A stretch of 43,222 nucleotides of DNA from Patescibacteria group bacterium (GTDB taxonomy: Bacteria; Patescibacteriota; Microgenomatia; UBA1406; GWC2-37-13). Within the stretch, counting starts at the first letter, position 1. Every line of letters starts with the position of its first letter. The stretch is taken from the NCBI GenBank assembly GCA_026416975.1, contig JAOAEC010000003.1, positions 1-43,222 on the forward strand, in the 5' to 3' direction. This document shows positions 30,265 to 37,987 of this stretch, piece after piece. The position numbers and the translations under genes are program-made. The notes below the pieces were generated by a model. The model worked only from the letters and a program-made list of their open reading frames with translations. It did no database searches and had not been told where the DNA came from.

Positions 30265-31950
30265 ATGAAACGATTATTAGTTTTTTTTCTTATTGTTTTT
30301 GGTCTGTTTTTTTTTCTTCAAAAAACCTTAGCTGAGTCGATTGATGATGAGATTGAAAAAATTAAACAAGAGTTAGGTGTTTTAAGTCAAAACTTAAAAG
30401 AAAAAGAGGCGGATTTTGAAAAGATTAATCAAAAACTTAATCAGATTAAAAATCAGGTTGTTTTAATTGAGCAGGAGATATTAAAAAAAGAGACTGAGGT
30501 AAAAAAAGGTGAGGTGGCTTTAGGTTATCAAAAAAAAATCCTTAATCTTAGAGCCGCATCATACTATAAAAACATTACTAAAAGTTCTTTTTCTCTTTTA
30601 TCTTTTATTGCTGCTGAAAATCTTGGTCGTTCGTTAGAAAACTTTTTTTATCAAAAGTTTCTGGTTGACGAAGACAGAAAAACGATTTTAAAAATTATTT
30701 TTTATATTAAGAATTTAGAAGAACAAAAAAAACTCTTAGAAGAAGAAAAAATCAATCTTGTTGCTTTAAAAAAAGAGGTTGATCGTCAGTCTAGGCTTTT
30801 AAACCAAGAGATTAGTCAAACCAGGGAAAAAATCGCCTCTCTTACTGCTCGTCAACAACAGCTTTTGGCGCAAAAATTGGCCTCTCTTAATATTCCTCGT
30901 TCTGCTGGAACCGGTCTTCGCGGCTGTGTTGATGATCGAGAAATTGATCCGGGTTTTTCGCCTCGTTTTGCTTTTTTCACCTTTGGCGTTCCTAACCGGG
31001 TCGGTTTAAATCAGTGGGGAGCAAAAGGAAGAGCTGAGGCCGGCCAAAACGCCGAAGAGATCCTCCGCGCCTACTATGAAAATTTTGAGTTAAAAAAAGA
31101 CTATGATACGGGTATTAATATTGAGGTTGAGGGCTTTGGTGTTTTTAACATTGAAGATTATTTAAAAAGAATCTATGAGATGCCGGCTGACTGGCCACTT
31201 GAGGCGCTTAAAGCCCAGGCAGTAGCTGCCCGTTCTTATGCTTTGGCTTACACTAATAACGGTACTCGTCCTATCTGCGCCACCGACTACTGTCAGGTTT
31301 TTAAGCCTGAGGAAAAAGGTGAACTATGGAATCAAGCGGTTGAAGAAACGCGCGGTTGGGTAATGATTCAAAACAACTCGCCCATTAAAGCCTGGTATTC
31401 ATCCACCCATGGTGGCTATATTTTTAACTCAACCGATGTTGGTTGGTTAAACGCCTCTTGGACAAAACACGGCCCCGATTATTCTGGTTCGGTTAACTCT
31501 TTTTCTGAACTCCAAAACAACGCCTACGACAAAAACTCACCTTGGTTTTATTGCGATTGGGGCTCAAGATCAGAATATAATAAAACCGCCTGGCTTAAAC
31601 CAGAAGAGGTGGCTGATATAGTCAATGTAATTTTATTAGCTCGCTATCTTTCTTTAGAAGATAAAGAGCATCTTTATCAGGTTGATAAACCTAATCCAAG
31701 TGGTAAAGAAATCTGGGACGCAAGCCGGGTAAAAAATGAGTTAATAAATCGAGGTAGTTCTTTTTTTTCAAGTATTAATCATGTTTCGGTGAATGTTGAT
31801 TTTGGTTATGGAAAAACCGTCTCCTTAACCTTTCAAGGTGATGGCGGAAGTGTTTCAATTGATGGTCGCGAGTTTAAAGACTGGTTTAATCTTCGCGCTC
31901 CTTCTAACATTCAAATCGTTGGCCCCTTGTATAATGTTGAAAAAAAATAA
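30265..31950 (+). CDS. SpoIID/LytB-domain protein with N-terminal coiled coil
   Basis: A 561-residue exported protein: signal peptide (about 1-23, ending LAES), a long coiled coil (24-215), a short linker, then a SpoIID domain from about 230. The domain is shown by GLNQWGAKGRAEAGQNAEEILRAYY, EDYLKRIYEMPADWPLEALKAQAVAARSYAL and AWYSSTHGGYIF, the conserved Q/A-rich helix and STHGG region. SpoIID-type domains cut or remodel peptidoglycan glycan strands lacking stem peptides. The coiled coil resembles those of cell-wall hydrolase activators. It is flanked by two copies of a diverged repeat, and a TATAAT lies about 30 nt before the ATG. Confidence 0.87.
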   Translation: MKRLLVFFLIVFGLFFFLQKTLAESIDDEIEKIKQELGVLSQNLKEKEADFEKINQKLNQIKNQVVLIEQEILKKETEVKKGEVALGYQKKILNLRAASYYKNITKSSFSLLSFIAAENLGRSLENFFYQKFLVDEDRKTILKIIFYIKNLEEQKKLLEEEKINLVALKKEVDRQSRLLNQEISQTREKIASLTARQQQLLAQKLASLNIPRSAGTGLRGCVDDREIDPGFSPRFAFFTFGVPNRVGLNQWGAKGRAEAGQNAEEILRAYYENFELKKDYDTGINIEVEGFGVFNIEDYLKRIYEMPADWPLEALKAQAVAARSYALAYTNNGTRPICATDYCQVFKPEEKGELWNQAVEETRGWVMIQNNSPIKAWYSSTHGGYIFNSTDVGWLNASWTKHGPDYSGSVNSFSELQNNAYDKNSPWFYCDWGSRSEYNKTAWLKPEEVADIVNVILLARYLSLEDKEHLYQVDKPNPSGKEIWDASRVKNELINRGSSFFSSINHVSVNVDFGYGKTVSLTFQGDGGSVSIDGREFKDWFNLRAPSNIQIVGPLYNVEKK

Positions 31951-31956
31951 TTTTTA

Positions 31957-32054
31957 TATCCAACTAATTTAAATTTATAAGGTTTAACACCCTAAACCAC
32001 TTCATAACAAACGATATGGAACTGGTTCATAGGCGCAAATCTAAGCATAATGGG
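31957..32054 (+). repeat. Diverged ~100-nt repeat, copy 2 (after the SpoIID-domain gene)
   Basis: It begins ATATCCAACTAATTTAAATT, has TTTAACACC in the place of copy 1's TTAAAACACC, and ends CAAATCTAAGCATAATGGGT. The length is nearly the same as copy 1, while the middle has diverged. Confidence 0.5.
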
Positions 32055-32094
32055 TGTTTTTTATTATTAGGTTTGTTAATAATAACAATTATGA

Positions 32095-32314
32095 TTATTC
32101 TAATTGTGATCTTAATTCTTTTATTATTATTAACTCATCAATAATTTGATTTCCGTAGTTAATTCGTTTAGGATTAGTTTCAATTTGATTATGCCTTTTA
32201 ATTAAAGATATTGCGTGTTTTAATTTATCAACCTTGTTAGCATAAAAGATCAGGATTTATTAATGTTGCCAGTTTTTTTCTTATATTTTCTGGAGTAATT
32301 TGGTCTCCGCTCAT
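32095..32314 (-). pseudogene. Small broken gene (~72 codons), one frameshift
   Basis: ATG 32314 opens MSGDQITPENIRKKLATLIN then PDLLC-stop. The neighbouring frame continues as ANKVDKLKHAISLIKRHNQI and NPKRINYGNQIIDELIIKEL, ending at TAA 32097-32095. A one-base shift near 32240 joins them. TATAAT (32328-32323) ends 8 nt before the ATG, in the same arrangement as intact genes here. The family is not recognised. Confidence 0.45.
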
Positions 32315-32323
32315 GTGGTTTTA

Positions 32324-32425
32324 TTATACCCAACTCGCTTAAGTTTTTATACCTAAAAATGGTTGGGGTTGACTGGATGTTTGCTAAAGTTTCCTTTCAG
32401 GTAAAGAATTGATAAATTTAATGAT
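32324..32425 (+). repeat. Diverged ~100-nt repeat, copy 3 (before thioredoxin)
   Basis: It contains ATACCCAACTCGCTTAAGTT, CCTAAAAA and then CCTTTCAGGTAAAGAATTG with AAATTTAA, in the order of copies 1 and 2 (CCAACT…, CTTAAAA, CCTTCAGGTGAAGAGAGTT, AAATCTAA). Similarity is weaker than between copies 1 and 2. Confidence 0.35.
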
Positions 32426-32445
32426 CTTGAAGAACCCACACATTC

Positions 32446-32474
32446 TTGACGACAGCTTTTTTTTATTATATGAT
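32446..32474 (+). promoter_or_regulatory. Promoter of the thioredoxin gene
   Basis: TTGACG at 32446-32451, a 17-nt spacer and TATGAT at 32469-32474. The -10 ends 9 nt before ATG 32484, so the transcript would have about 3 nt of leader. Confidence 0.7.
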
Positions 32475-32483
32475 TAATCCGTT

Positions 32484-32801
32484 ATGGTAAAAAAAATTTC
32501 TCAAAACGATTTTCAAAAAGAGGTTTTAGACGCTAAAGGAGTGGTTTTTGTTGATTTTTATGCTGACTGGTGCGGTCCTTGCCGGATGACGGCGCCAATA
32601 ATTGACGCTTTGTCTCAAGAAAAACCCGAGGTAAAATTTGTTAAATTAAACGTTGATCAAACACCAAACTTAGCCTCGCAATACTCAATTTTTTCTATTC
32701 CTACCTGTGTTATTTTTAAAAATGGCCAGGTTGTTTCTCAATTAGTAGGAGCTCGCAGTAAAGAAGAATTTCTTCAGGAGATTAATAAGTTTTTAGATTA
32801 A
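32484..32801 (+). CDS. trxA: Thioredoxin
   Basis: A 105-residue protein of standard length with VVFVDFYADWCGPCRMTAPII (active-site CGPC after Trp), KFVKLNVDQTPNLASQYSIFSIPTCVIF (cis-Pro after SI) and the final GARSKEEFLQEI. It is a cytosolic dithiol reductant and could supply electrons to the C-terminal cysteines of NrdJ. The Trp of WCGPC is coded by TGG, in line with UGA being a stop. It has a good promoter and an almost leaderless start. Confidence 0.95.
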   Translation: MVKKISQNDFQKEVLDAKGVVFVDFYADWCGPCRMTAPIIDALSQEKPEVKFVKLNVDQTPNLASQYSIFSIPTCVIFKNGQVVSQLVGARSKEEFLQEINKFLD

Positions 32802-32809
32802 TTAGTTAA

Positions 32810-33136
32810 TTAATTATTCTTTTTAACTCTTTTTAAAAACAACCCTCCGGGTAAACCTAAAAGACTGGTTAAAAGAATCGCTGTTGGCGAACCAGTGTTA
32901 GGAATTGAAGTGGCTGGCCTTGTTTGATAAGGTTGATAGTTTTTATTAGAAACAGAAACTGAGGAAATAGCTTTTGGTGTTGGAGTAACTTCTTCCATTG
33001 TTGGTGTTGGGGTGTTTTTATTTGCCAATCCCGGAGCGACTTTTTTTAAATTAATTTTTCCACTAATAACGGCTAAAAAAACAACGACAACAACCAAACC
33101 TAAGATAAAAGAAACAATTTTATTAAAGTTTTCCAT
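32810..33136 (-). CDS. Small surface protein with IPNTG sorting-like signal
   Basis: A 108-residue protein with an N-terminal hydrophobic helix (about 8-25), a Pro/Thr/Ser-rich linker (TPTPTMEEVTPTPKA), and a C-terminus SIPNTGSPTAILLTSLLGLP followed by a positive tail KRVKKNN. The arrangement pentapeptide, hydrophobic stretch, basic end is that of LPXTG sortase substrates, with Ile replacing Leu. No sortase gene is in the window. TATAAT (33150-33145) ends 8 nt before the ATG. The function is unknown. Confidence 0.6.
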   Translation of the reverse strand: MENFNKIVSFILGLVVVVVFLAVISGKINLKKVAPGLANKNTPTPTMEEVTPTPKAISSVSVSNKNYQPYQTRPATSIPNTGSPTAILLTSLLGLPGGLFLKRVKKNN

Positions 33137-33212
33137 ATGACTATATTATACCATTATAGGATATTTTTTTCAACTGCTTGACTTTTTTTTAAAAAAAAAG
33201 AATAATAAAGAT

Positions 33213-33803
33213 ATGGAAAACCTAGAAAAAGAAAGTGTTGTTCAGAATTATGATAACAACATTAAAATTGAAGAAAAAAATCCCCAGGTGGTTTTTTCTT
33301 GGAAAGCACCCTTGCGACCATATAAAAAAAGAGGTAAACTAATCTTAAGATTTTTTTTAGCGGTTGCCTTTCTTTTGTCGGTGATTATTTTTTTCTTTGG
33401 TGATCAAATTCTTATCATCCCCATCTGGGCTCTTTTGTTTCTTTTTTATGTTTTAACCATCACCCCGCCGCCTGAAGTAGAGAATAAGATCACTTTATTT
33501 GGAGTTGAAACCGCTGGTATCACTCTTCGTTGGGAAGCTTTGTCTCATTTTTATTTTCGTAAACGATTTGGTTTTGATGTTTTAACTATTGTTAGTCAGC
33601 CACCATATTTTTATCATGTCTATTTAGTTATTCCAAATGAAACTATAAAGAAAAAAATAATTGTTTTTTTATTACAACATCTTATTTATCAAGAAAAACC
33701 AGATAAAAGCTTTACTGATAAGGTGGTTGATTTGCTTTTAACTCTTATTCCTGAAGAAGAAGACGAAGCTTCTCCTCAAAAAAAGATGGTGCCAACTCCT
33801 TAA
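33213..33803 (+). CDS. Membrane protein with two helices and a PH-like C-terminal domain
   Basis: A 196-residue protein: polar N-terminus, FSWKAPLRPYKKRG, a hairpin of two transmembrane helices (about 48-85), then a soluble part with strands (ENKITLFGVETAGITLRWEA, HFYFRKRFGFDVLTIV) that resembles the PH-like domains of DUF-type membrane proteins. The function is unknown. The promoter is visible: TTGACT at 33178-33183, a 17-nt spacer, AATAAT at 33201-33206, then 6 nt to the ATG. The last 59 nt overlap the 3' end of the convergent HARP gene. Confidence 0.6.
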   Translation: MENLEKESVVQNYDNNIKIEEKNPQVVFSWKAPLRPYKKRGKLILRFFLAVAFLLSVIIFFFGDQILIIPIWALLFLFYVLTITPPPEVENKITLFGVETAGITLRWEALSHFYFRKRFGFDVLTIVSQPPYFYHVYLVIPNETIKKKIIVFLLQHLIYQEKPDKSFTDKVVDLLLTLIPEEEDEASPQKKMVPTP

Positions 33804-34368
33804 CCCCAAAAATCCTTCCCCAAATTAAAACCCCCTCATCGCTGGAAACTAAATATCCATCTTGTTCTTTGGCTAACACAATCATCTCAAGATCGGTTAA
33901 ACTATCTAAAAAACCAGCTCGGGTGGCTTTACGATAACGGTCGCGAAAATTTTTAATAATCTCACCAATTTTCATTTGAAACTCTTTTTTTTCCAACTTT
34001 CCTAAACCCAACATTAGTTTACCAGCTTTTTCTATTTCCTCCTCACCAATATTTAGCCCACGATAACTTCGTTGACGAATCTCGTTTATTAATTTATAAA
34101 AAACCCTGGCAGAAAAACTTATTTTATCAATCTCCGGTGACTTAATCAGCAATAGAGAAAGAAATTTTTTAACAAATGATTCTTCTTTGTTTTCAAAAAA
34201 ACTTAAAAACTCATCAACCGCTTTTGGTGGCATAAAAAACAAGGCTTTGTTTTTGAGTTTTTTTATTATTTGACTAAGATTTTTTATTAATTCTTCTGGA
34301 TTTTTTCCTAAACCAATCCCTGATTGAAAATTAAAAAAAAGGTTGGTGTCTAAGACAAACTTCTCCAT
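33745..34368 (-). CDS. HARP-type protein-only RNase P (PIN domain, 'RNA ligase partner' family)
   Basis: A 207-residue PIN-domain protein. FVLDTNLFFN carries D7. FMPPKAVDEFLSFF and FYKLINEIRQRSYRGLNIGEE form the helical insertion, and FRDRYRKATRAGFLDSLTDLEMIVLAKEQDGYLVSSDEGVLIW carries D155, D159 and D177. This matches the Homologs of Aquifex RNase P, formerly annotated as RNA ligase partner proteins, which remove 5' leaders from precursor tRNAs without an RNA subunit. Length is normal. It is divergent to dnaA. TATAAT (34382-34377) ends 8 nt before the ATG. Whether an rnpB RNA also exists cannot be seen here. Confidence 0.8.
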   Translation of the reverse strand: MEKFVLDTNLFFNFQSGIGLGKNPEELIKNLSQIIKKLKNKALFFMPPKAVDEFLSFFENKEESFVKKFLSLLLIKSPEIDKISFSARVFYKLINEIRQRSYRGLNIGEEEIEKAGKLMLGLGKLEKKEFQMKIGEIIKNFRDRYRKATRAGFLDSLTDLEMIVLAKEQDGYLVSSDEGVLIWGRIFGVKELAPSFFEEKLRLLLQE

Positions 34369-34405
34369 ATGAAATAATTATACTGAATATTTTTAAAACT
34401 TCCTC

Positions 34406-34434
34406 TTGACATTCGTTAACTTCTTGTTTATTAT
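34406..34434 (+). promoter_or_regulatory. Consensus promoter of dnaA
   Basis: TTGACA at 34406-34411, an exact 17-nt spacer and TATTAT at 34429-34434. The predicted start point near 34441 falls inside the DnaA box pair that follows. Confidence 0.8.
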
Positions 34435-34435
34435 C

Positions 34436-34454
34436 TGTGGATAAGTTGTCCACA
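34436..34454. promoter_or_regulatory. Two inverted DnaA boxes overlapping the dnaA transcription start
   Basis: TGTGGATAA (34436-34444) is the exact reverse complement of the box TTATCCACA. TTGTCCACA (34446-34454) is a one-mismatch box in the other orientation. They are 1 nt apart and sit at the predicted +1, which suggests direct autorepression or an origin-proximal cluster. Confidence 0.75.
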
Positions 34455-34472
34455 TTTTTATTTTTATTTTTT

Positions 34473-35804
34473 ATGTTAGATCGTTTTTGGAATGGTTTTT
34501 TAAATTTTTATCAAAAAAGTTTCCCAGAAAAAAACTCTCTTCTTTTGTCTTTTTTAAAACAAATTAAGCCATTAGAAATTAGTGGAAAAAAAATTTTTTT
34601 AGGTTGCCCTAATTCTGGGATTAAATTTTATTTAGAAAAAAAGGCTTTTTTAATAGAAAAACTTCTTTATAATTTTGAAAAAAGAAAAATCGCGATTGAA
34701 TTTGTTGTTTTACCACCAAAAATAAAAAAAACCTCTTCACCTCTTTTAGATTTCCAACCATCAACCAATGATGTTTTATCTATGGCTGGTATCTCTTCTT
34801 CTTACTCTTTTGAGAACTTTGCTGTTTCTTCAACTAATCAAGTTGCTTTTGCTGCTGCTCAAGCAGTGGTTAATTCACCGGGAAAATCCTACAATCCATT
34901 ATTTTTGTATGGTGGTGTTGGTGTTGGTAAAACCCACCTCGCCCAAGCAATTGGAAGAAAAATTCTTGAAAATGATAAGAAAAAAAAGGTTTTGTTTTCA
35001 CCAGGAGATCTTTTTATTAACGAACTAATTGAGGCAATTAAAGAAAAAAACACGGTTAACTTTCGTAAAAAATATCGACGACTAAACCTTTTAATTGTTG
35101 ATGATATTCAGTTTATTGCCGGCAAGCAGGCGGTTCAAGAAGAGTTTTTCCATACTTTTAACTCAATTGTTTCTGCTGGTGGTCAGATTATTTTAACCTC
35201 AGACCGACCGCCAAGTGAGATAAAAAACCTTGAAGACAGATTAAGATCGCGTTTTTCTGGTGGTTTAATTATTGATATTCAACCACCAGACTTTGAGTTA
35301 AGATGTGCTATTTTACTTATTAAGGCTAATGAAAGAAAAATTAATATTGATATTGAGGCGGTAAAAGTGATTGCTGAAGAAGTAACTGATACCCGCAGTC
35401 TTGAAGGAACTCTTCTTTCAATCTATGCTAAAAACCTAAACAACAACACTGGGGTTTCTTTAGAGGTAGTCTTAGACTATTTTTCTAAAAACAAAAAAAA
35501 TCAGATTAAAAAAATCTCACCAAACGATGTTGTTAAAATGGTTTGCTCTTATTACAATATTAAACAATCACAGATAAAAAACGAAACCCGAGAAAGCTAT
35601 GTTGTTCTTCCTCGTCAGCTAATTATGTATATTTTAAGAACGGCTTTAGGACTAAAGCTTAGTCAAATTGCTTATTTTTTAAATCGAAAAGATCATACCA
35701 CTATTATTCATGGAATAAAAAAAATTAACCGCCTCTTAATTAAAGACCCTCTTTTTAAACAAGAGGTTGAAAAAATAATCTCTTCTTTTAGGTTATCAAC
35801 ATAG
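34473..35804 (+). CDS. dnaA: Chromosomal replication initiator DnaA
   Basis: The product is 443 residues from ATG 34473: domain I (1-85), a short linker, the AAA+ domain with Walker A GGVGVGKTH (147-155) and Walker B LLIVDDIQF (D210, D211), and domain IV with PRQLIMYILRTALGLKLSQI and the signature KDHTTIIHGI. It melts the origin and loads helicase. An in-frame GTG at 34437 would add 12 codons, but it lies inside the DnaA box pair and upstream of the likely transcription start, so ATG 34473 is chosen. dnaN follows after 112 nt. A box-like TTATCAACA sits at the very end of the gene. Confidence 0.96.
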   Translation: MLDRFWNGFLNFYQKSFPEKNSLLLSFLKQIKPLEISGKKIFLGCPNSGIKFYLEKKAFLIEKLLYNFEKRKIAIEFVVLPPKIKKTSSPLLDFQPSTNDVLSMAGISSSYSFENFAVSSTNQVAFAAAQAVVNSPGKSYNPLFLYGGVGVGKTHLAQAIGRKILENDKKKKVLFSPGDLFINELIEAIKEKNTVNFRKKYRRLNLLIVDDIQFIAGKQAVQEEFFHTFNSIVSAGGQIILTSDRPPSEIKNLEDRLRSRFSGGLIIDIQPPDFELRCAILLIKANERKINIDIEAVKVIAEEVTDTRSLEGTLLSIYAKNLNNNTGVSLEVVLDYFSKNKKNQIKKISPNDVVKMVCSYYNIKQSQIKNETRESYVVLPRQLIMYILRTALGLKLSQIAYFLNRKDHTTIIHGIKKINRLLIKDPLFKQEVEKIISSFRLST

Positions 35805-35916
35805 CTTTTATCATTTTTCCCCATCGTTTTTTTTTATTTTTTTCTGTCTTGAAAACTTTTATTTTTTTTTATACACTTATACCCAGTTTCTATTACTACT
35901 ATTTTTATAATCTAAT

Positions 35917-37029
35917 ATGTCTGATACTTTTTTTTCAATAAAAAAAGATCTTTTTTTAAATTTTTTAGAAAAATCTACTTATTTTTGTTCAGGAAAAGGT
36001 TTAATTAATCAGGTTCTTCAAGGTGTTTTAATTAAAGGAGAGAGAAATATAATTCATTTTTATAGTAGTAATTTAAATAGTTTTTATCATGGTGAAATAA
36101 AGATAAATGAAAAAATAGAAAAAAAGTTTGAGGTTTTAATTGAACCTAGGAAAATAATTGAGTTTTTAAACTATTTACCAAAAGAAAAAATAAACCTTTC
36201 TGTTTTAGATAAACAAATAATTATTTTTCAAGATAAGACCCAAGGAACTTTTCCTTTAATAAAATATGATGATTTCCCCCTTCCGCCAATAAAAAAAACA
36301 GAAGAACAAAAAATTAAGACTAACTTTTTAAAAAACAACTTATTAAAAATTCTTTTTTCTACTGCTAAAGATGAAAACAGGCCAGTTTTAACTGGAGTTA
36401 ATTTTACTTCTAATGAAGATTTCTTAATTATGGTGACAACCGATGGTTTTAGACTATCTTTAATAAAAGCGGAAAAACAAATAAAAATTCCCAATCTTAT
36501 TATTCCCTCTTTATTTTTAGAAACAGTTATTAGATTAATAAAAGAAGAAACTGTATTTTTTTATTATTTAGATGAAGAAAAGATGGTTGTTTTTAAAACA
36601 AAGGAAGATGAGTTTTATTCAAGAATAATTGAAGGAGAGTTTCCTCCTTTTGAGAAGGTGATTCCAGAAAAAACCAACACCCAAACAACGGTTTCAAAAG
36701 ACGATTTTTTTAGAGCGATTAAAATTATTTCGGTTTTTGCTAAAGACATGGCTAATATTGTTATTTTGGAAATAAAAAAAGATCAATTAATAATCAAACC
36801 AAAAACCGGTGAGGAGCAAAACACAACCACAATTGAATCAAAAACAGAGGGAGAGGAGCAAAAAATCGCTTTTAATTTTAGATTTTTACTTGATTTTTTA
36901 AATAACATTGATGAAAAAGAGATAATTATAGAAGTCAATAAACCAGAAGCGCCAGTAATTTTTAAAACAAAAAACAAGAACTACCTTCACCTGATAATGC
37001 CGATTCGTTTACAAACAAACGAGGAGTAA
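35917..37029 (+). CDS. dnaN: DNA polymerase III subunit beta (sliding clamp)
   Basis: A 370-residue protein of standard clamp length with three similar domains. Recognisable parts are FLEKSTYFCSGKGLINQVLQGVLI, KDENRPVLTGVNFT with TTDGFRLSLIKAE (the second-domain start), KIISVFAKDMANIV and the terminal HLIMPIRLQ near the peptide-binding pocket. It tethers polymerase to DNA. TATAAT (35906-35911) ends 5 nt before the ATG, predicting a leaderless mRNA separate from dnaA. The 112-nt gap is T-rich and contains TTATACACT, a weak DnaA-box-like site. Confidence 0.94.
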   Translation: MSDTFFSIKKDLFLNFLEKSTYFCSGKGLINQVLQGVLIKGERNIIHFYSSNLNSFYHGEIKINEKIEKKFEVLIEPRKIIEFLNYLPKEKINLSVLDKQIIIFQDKTQGTFPLIKYDDFPLPPIKKTEEQKIKTNFLKNNLLKILFSTAKDENRPVLTGVNFTSNEDFLIMVTTDGFRLSLIKAEKQIKIPNLIIPSLFLETVIRLIKEETVFFYYLDEEKMVVFKTKEDEFYSRIIEGEFPPFEKVIPEKTNTQTTVSKDDFFRAIKIISVFAKDMANIVILEIKKDQLIIKPKTGEEQNTTTIESKTEGEEQKIAFNFRFLLDFLNNIDEKEIIIEVNKPEAPVIFKTKNKNYLHLIMPIRLQTNEE

Positions 37030-37031
37030 TT

Positions 37032-37892
37032 TTAAAGCTCTTCGATTTTTTCCCGTTTTTTAACCTGAGAATTAACTAAAGAAAGATATCTTTCTGTAGA
37101 AGAAAGCCTTCGGTGACCAACAATTTTCGACACATATTCTAAGGAGGAACCTTTAATTAATTGATGGGCAATAAATGTGTTTCTTAAATCATTAACAGTT
37201 GCTTTCTCAATTCCCACTTCATTAAAATAACGGGAAATTATTTGACGAATGTTTCTTATTAAAAGAGGCTTACCATTTCGGGTAATAAATAAAAAATCTA
37301 AATCTGTTTTTGGTCTAATTTTTAAATAATCATCAATTGCTTTTTTAGCGGCTGGATTTAGAAAAACGTTTCTTTCTGGGCTTTTTCCATAAGGACGAAT
37401 ATAAAGAGAGTTGTTTTTTATATCACTTATCCTTAAAGAAGCTAATTCACCAATTCTAATTCCAGTTTGAAGAAGAATCTCAATAATAGCATAGCTTCTT
37501 TTATCTTCCCGAGCAGCGTCGCGAAGAGCCCGGTACTCCATTTTACTTAAAATTCTTGGTGGGGTTTGGGAATATTTTGGATGAGCTACTTCAAGGGCGG
37601 GGTTTTGACTAATAAGATTGTTATTTTTAAGATAGCGAAAAAAAGTGCGAATGGAGTTAAGCTTTCTTGAGGCGGATTTTTGAGTATAGTTTTCTGAAAG
37701 AATTTTTTTAATAAAAGCAACTATATCCTCTTTTTTTATTTCTCGAACATCATATTTTTCCTGACCGGCTAAAAATCCAACAAACTGAGAAAGATCTTTT
37801 TTATAGGCAATAAGGGTAAATTGTGACATTCTCTTTTCTTTTAACCAGTTAATAAAAGACTCAATTAGGTTGGGAAGGAAATAATTTTCCAT
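37032..37892 (-). CDS. XerC/XerD-like tyrosine recombinase
   Basis: The product is 286 residues from ATG 37892: an N-terminal SAM-like domain (LIESFINWLKEKRMSQFTLIAYKKDLSQF) and a catalytic domain with Arg I in LLQTGIRIGELASLRI, the HxxR box as VNDLRNTFIAHQL, GHRRLSSTERYLSLV with the second His and the Tyr. The first His of HxxR is Asn here. Family members resolve chromosome dimers or integrate DNA. The placement next to dnaN suggests the housekeeping role. The start at 37892 is preferred to 37913, since a -10 (TATTAT) ends 9 nt before it. Confidence 0.85.
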   Translation of the reverse strand: MENYFLPNLIESFINWLKEKRMSQFTLIAYKKDLSQFVGFLAGQEKYDVREIKKEDIVAFIKKILSENYTQKSASRKLNSIRTFFRYLKNNNLISQNPALEVAHPKYSQTPPRILSKMEYRALRDAAREDKRSYAIIEILLQTGIRIGELASLRISDIKNNSLYIRPYGKSPERNVFLNPAAKKAIDDYLKIRPKTDLDFLFITRNGKPLLIRNIRQIISRYFNEVGIEKATVNDLRNTFIAHQLIKGSSLEYVSKIVGHRRLSSTERYLSLVNSQVKKREKIEEL

Positions 37893-37934
37893 ACTTAACC
37901 TATAATATACCATAAAAAGATAAAAAAAACAAGC

Positions 37935-37963
37935 TTGAATCTAAGAAAAAATAATGGTATGAT
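37935..37963 (+). promoter_or_regulatory. Promoter and Shine-Dalgarno of the S1 gene
   Basis: TTGAAT at 37935-37940, a 17-nt spacer and TATGAT at 37958-37963. AAAGGAG at 37975-37981 lies 6 nt before ATG 37988. With HU this is one of the few clear Shine-Dalgarno sites in the window. Confidence 0.7.
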
Positions 37964-37987
37964 ATTTAGTCTAAAAAGGAGAAAAAA

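Noticed and set aside
34437-34472. GTG start for DnaA 36 nt upstream
   Set aside because: The GTG lies within the DnaA box pair and before or at the predicted transcription start; ATG 34473 gives a normal domain I.
35805-35916. oriC in the dnaA-dnaN gap
   Set aside because: The gap is AT-rich, but only weak box-like sites (TTATACACT, TTATCAACA) are visible, not a cluster of good DnaA boxes.
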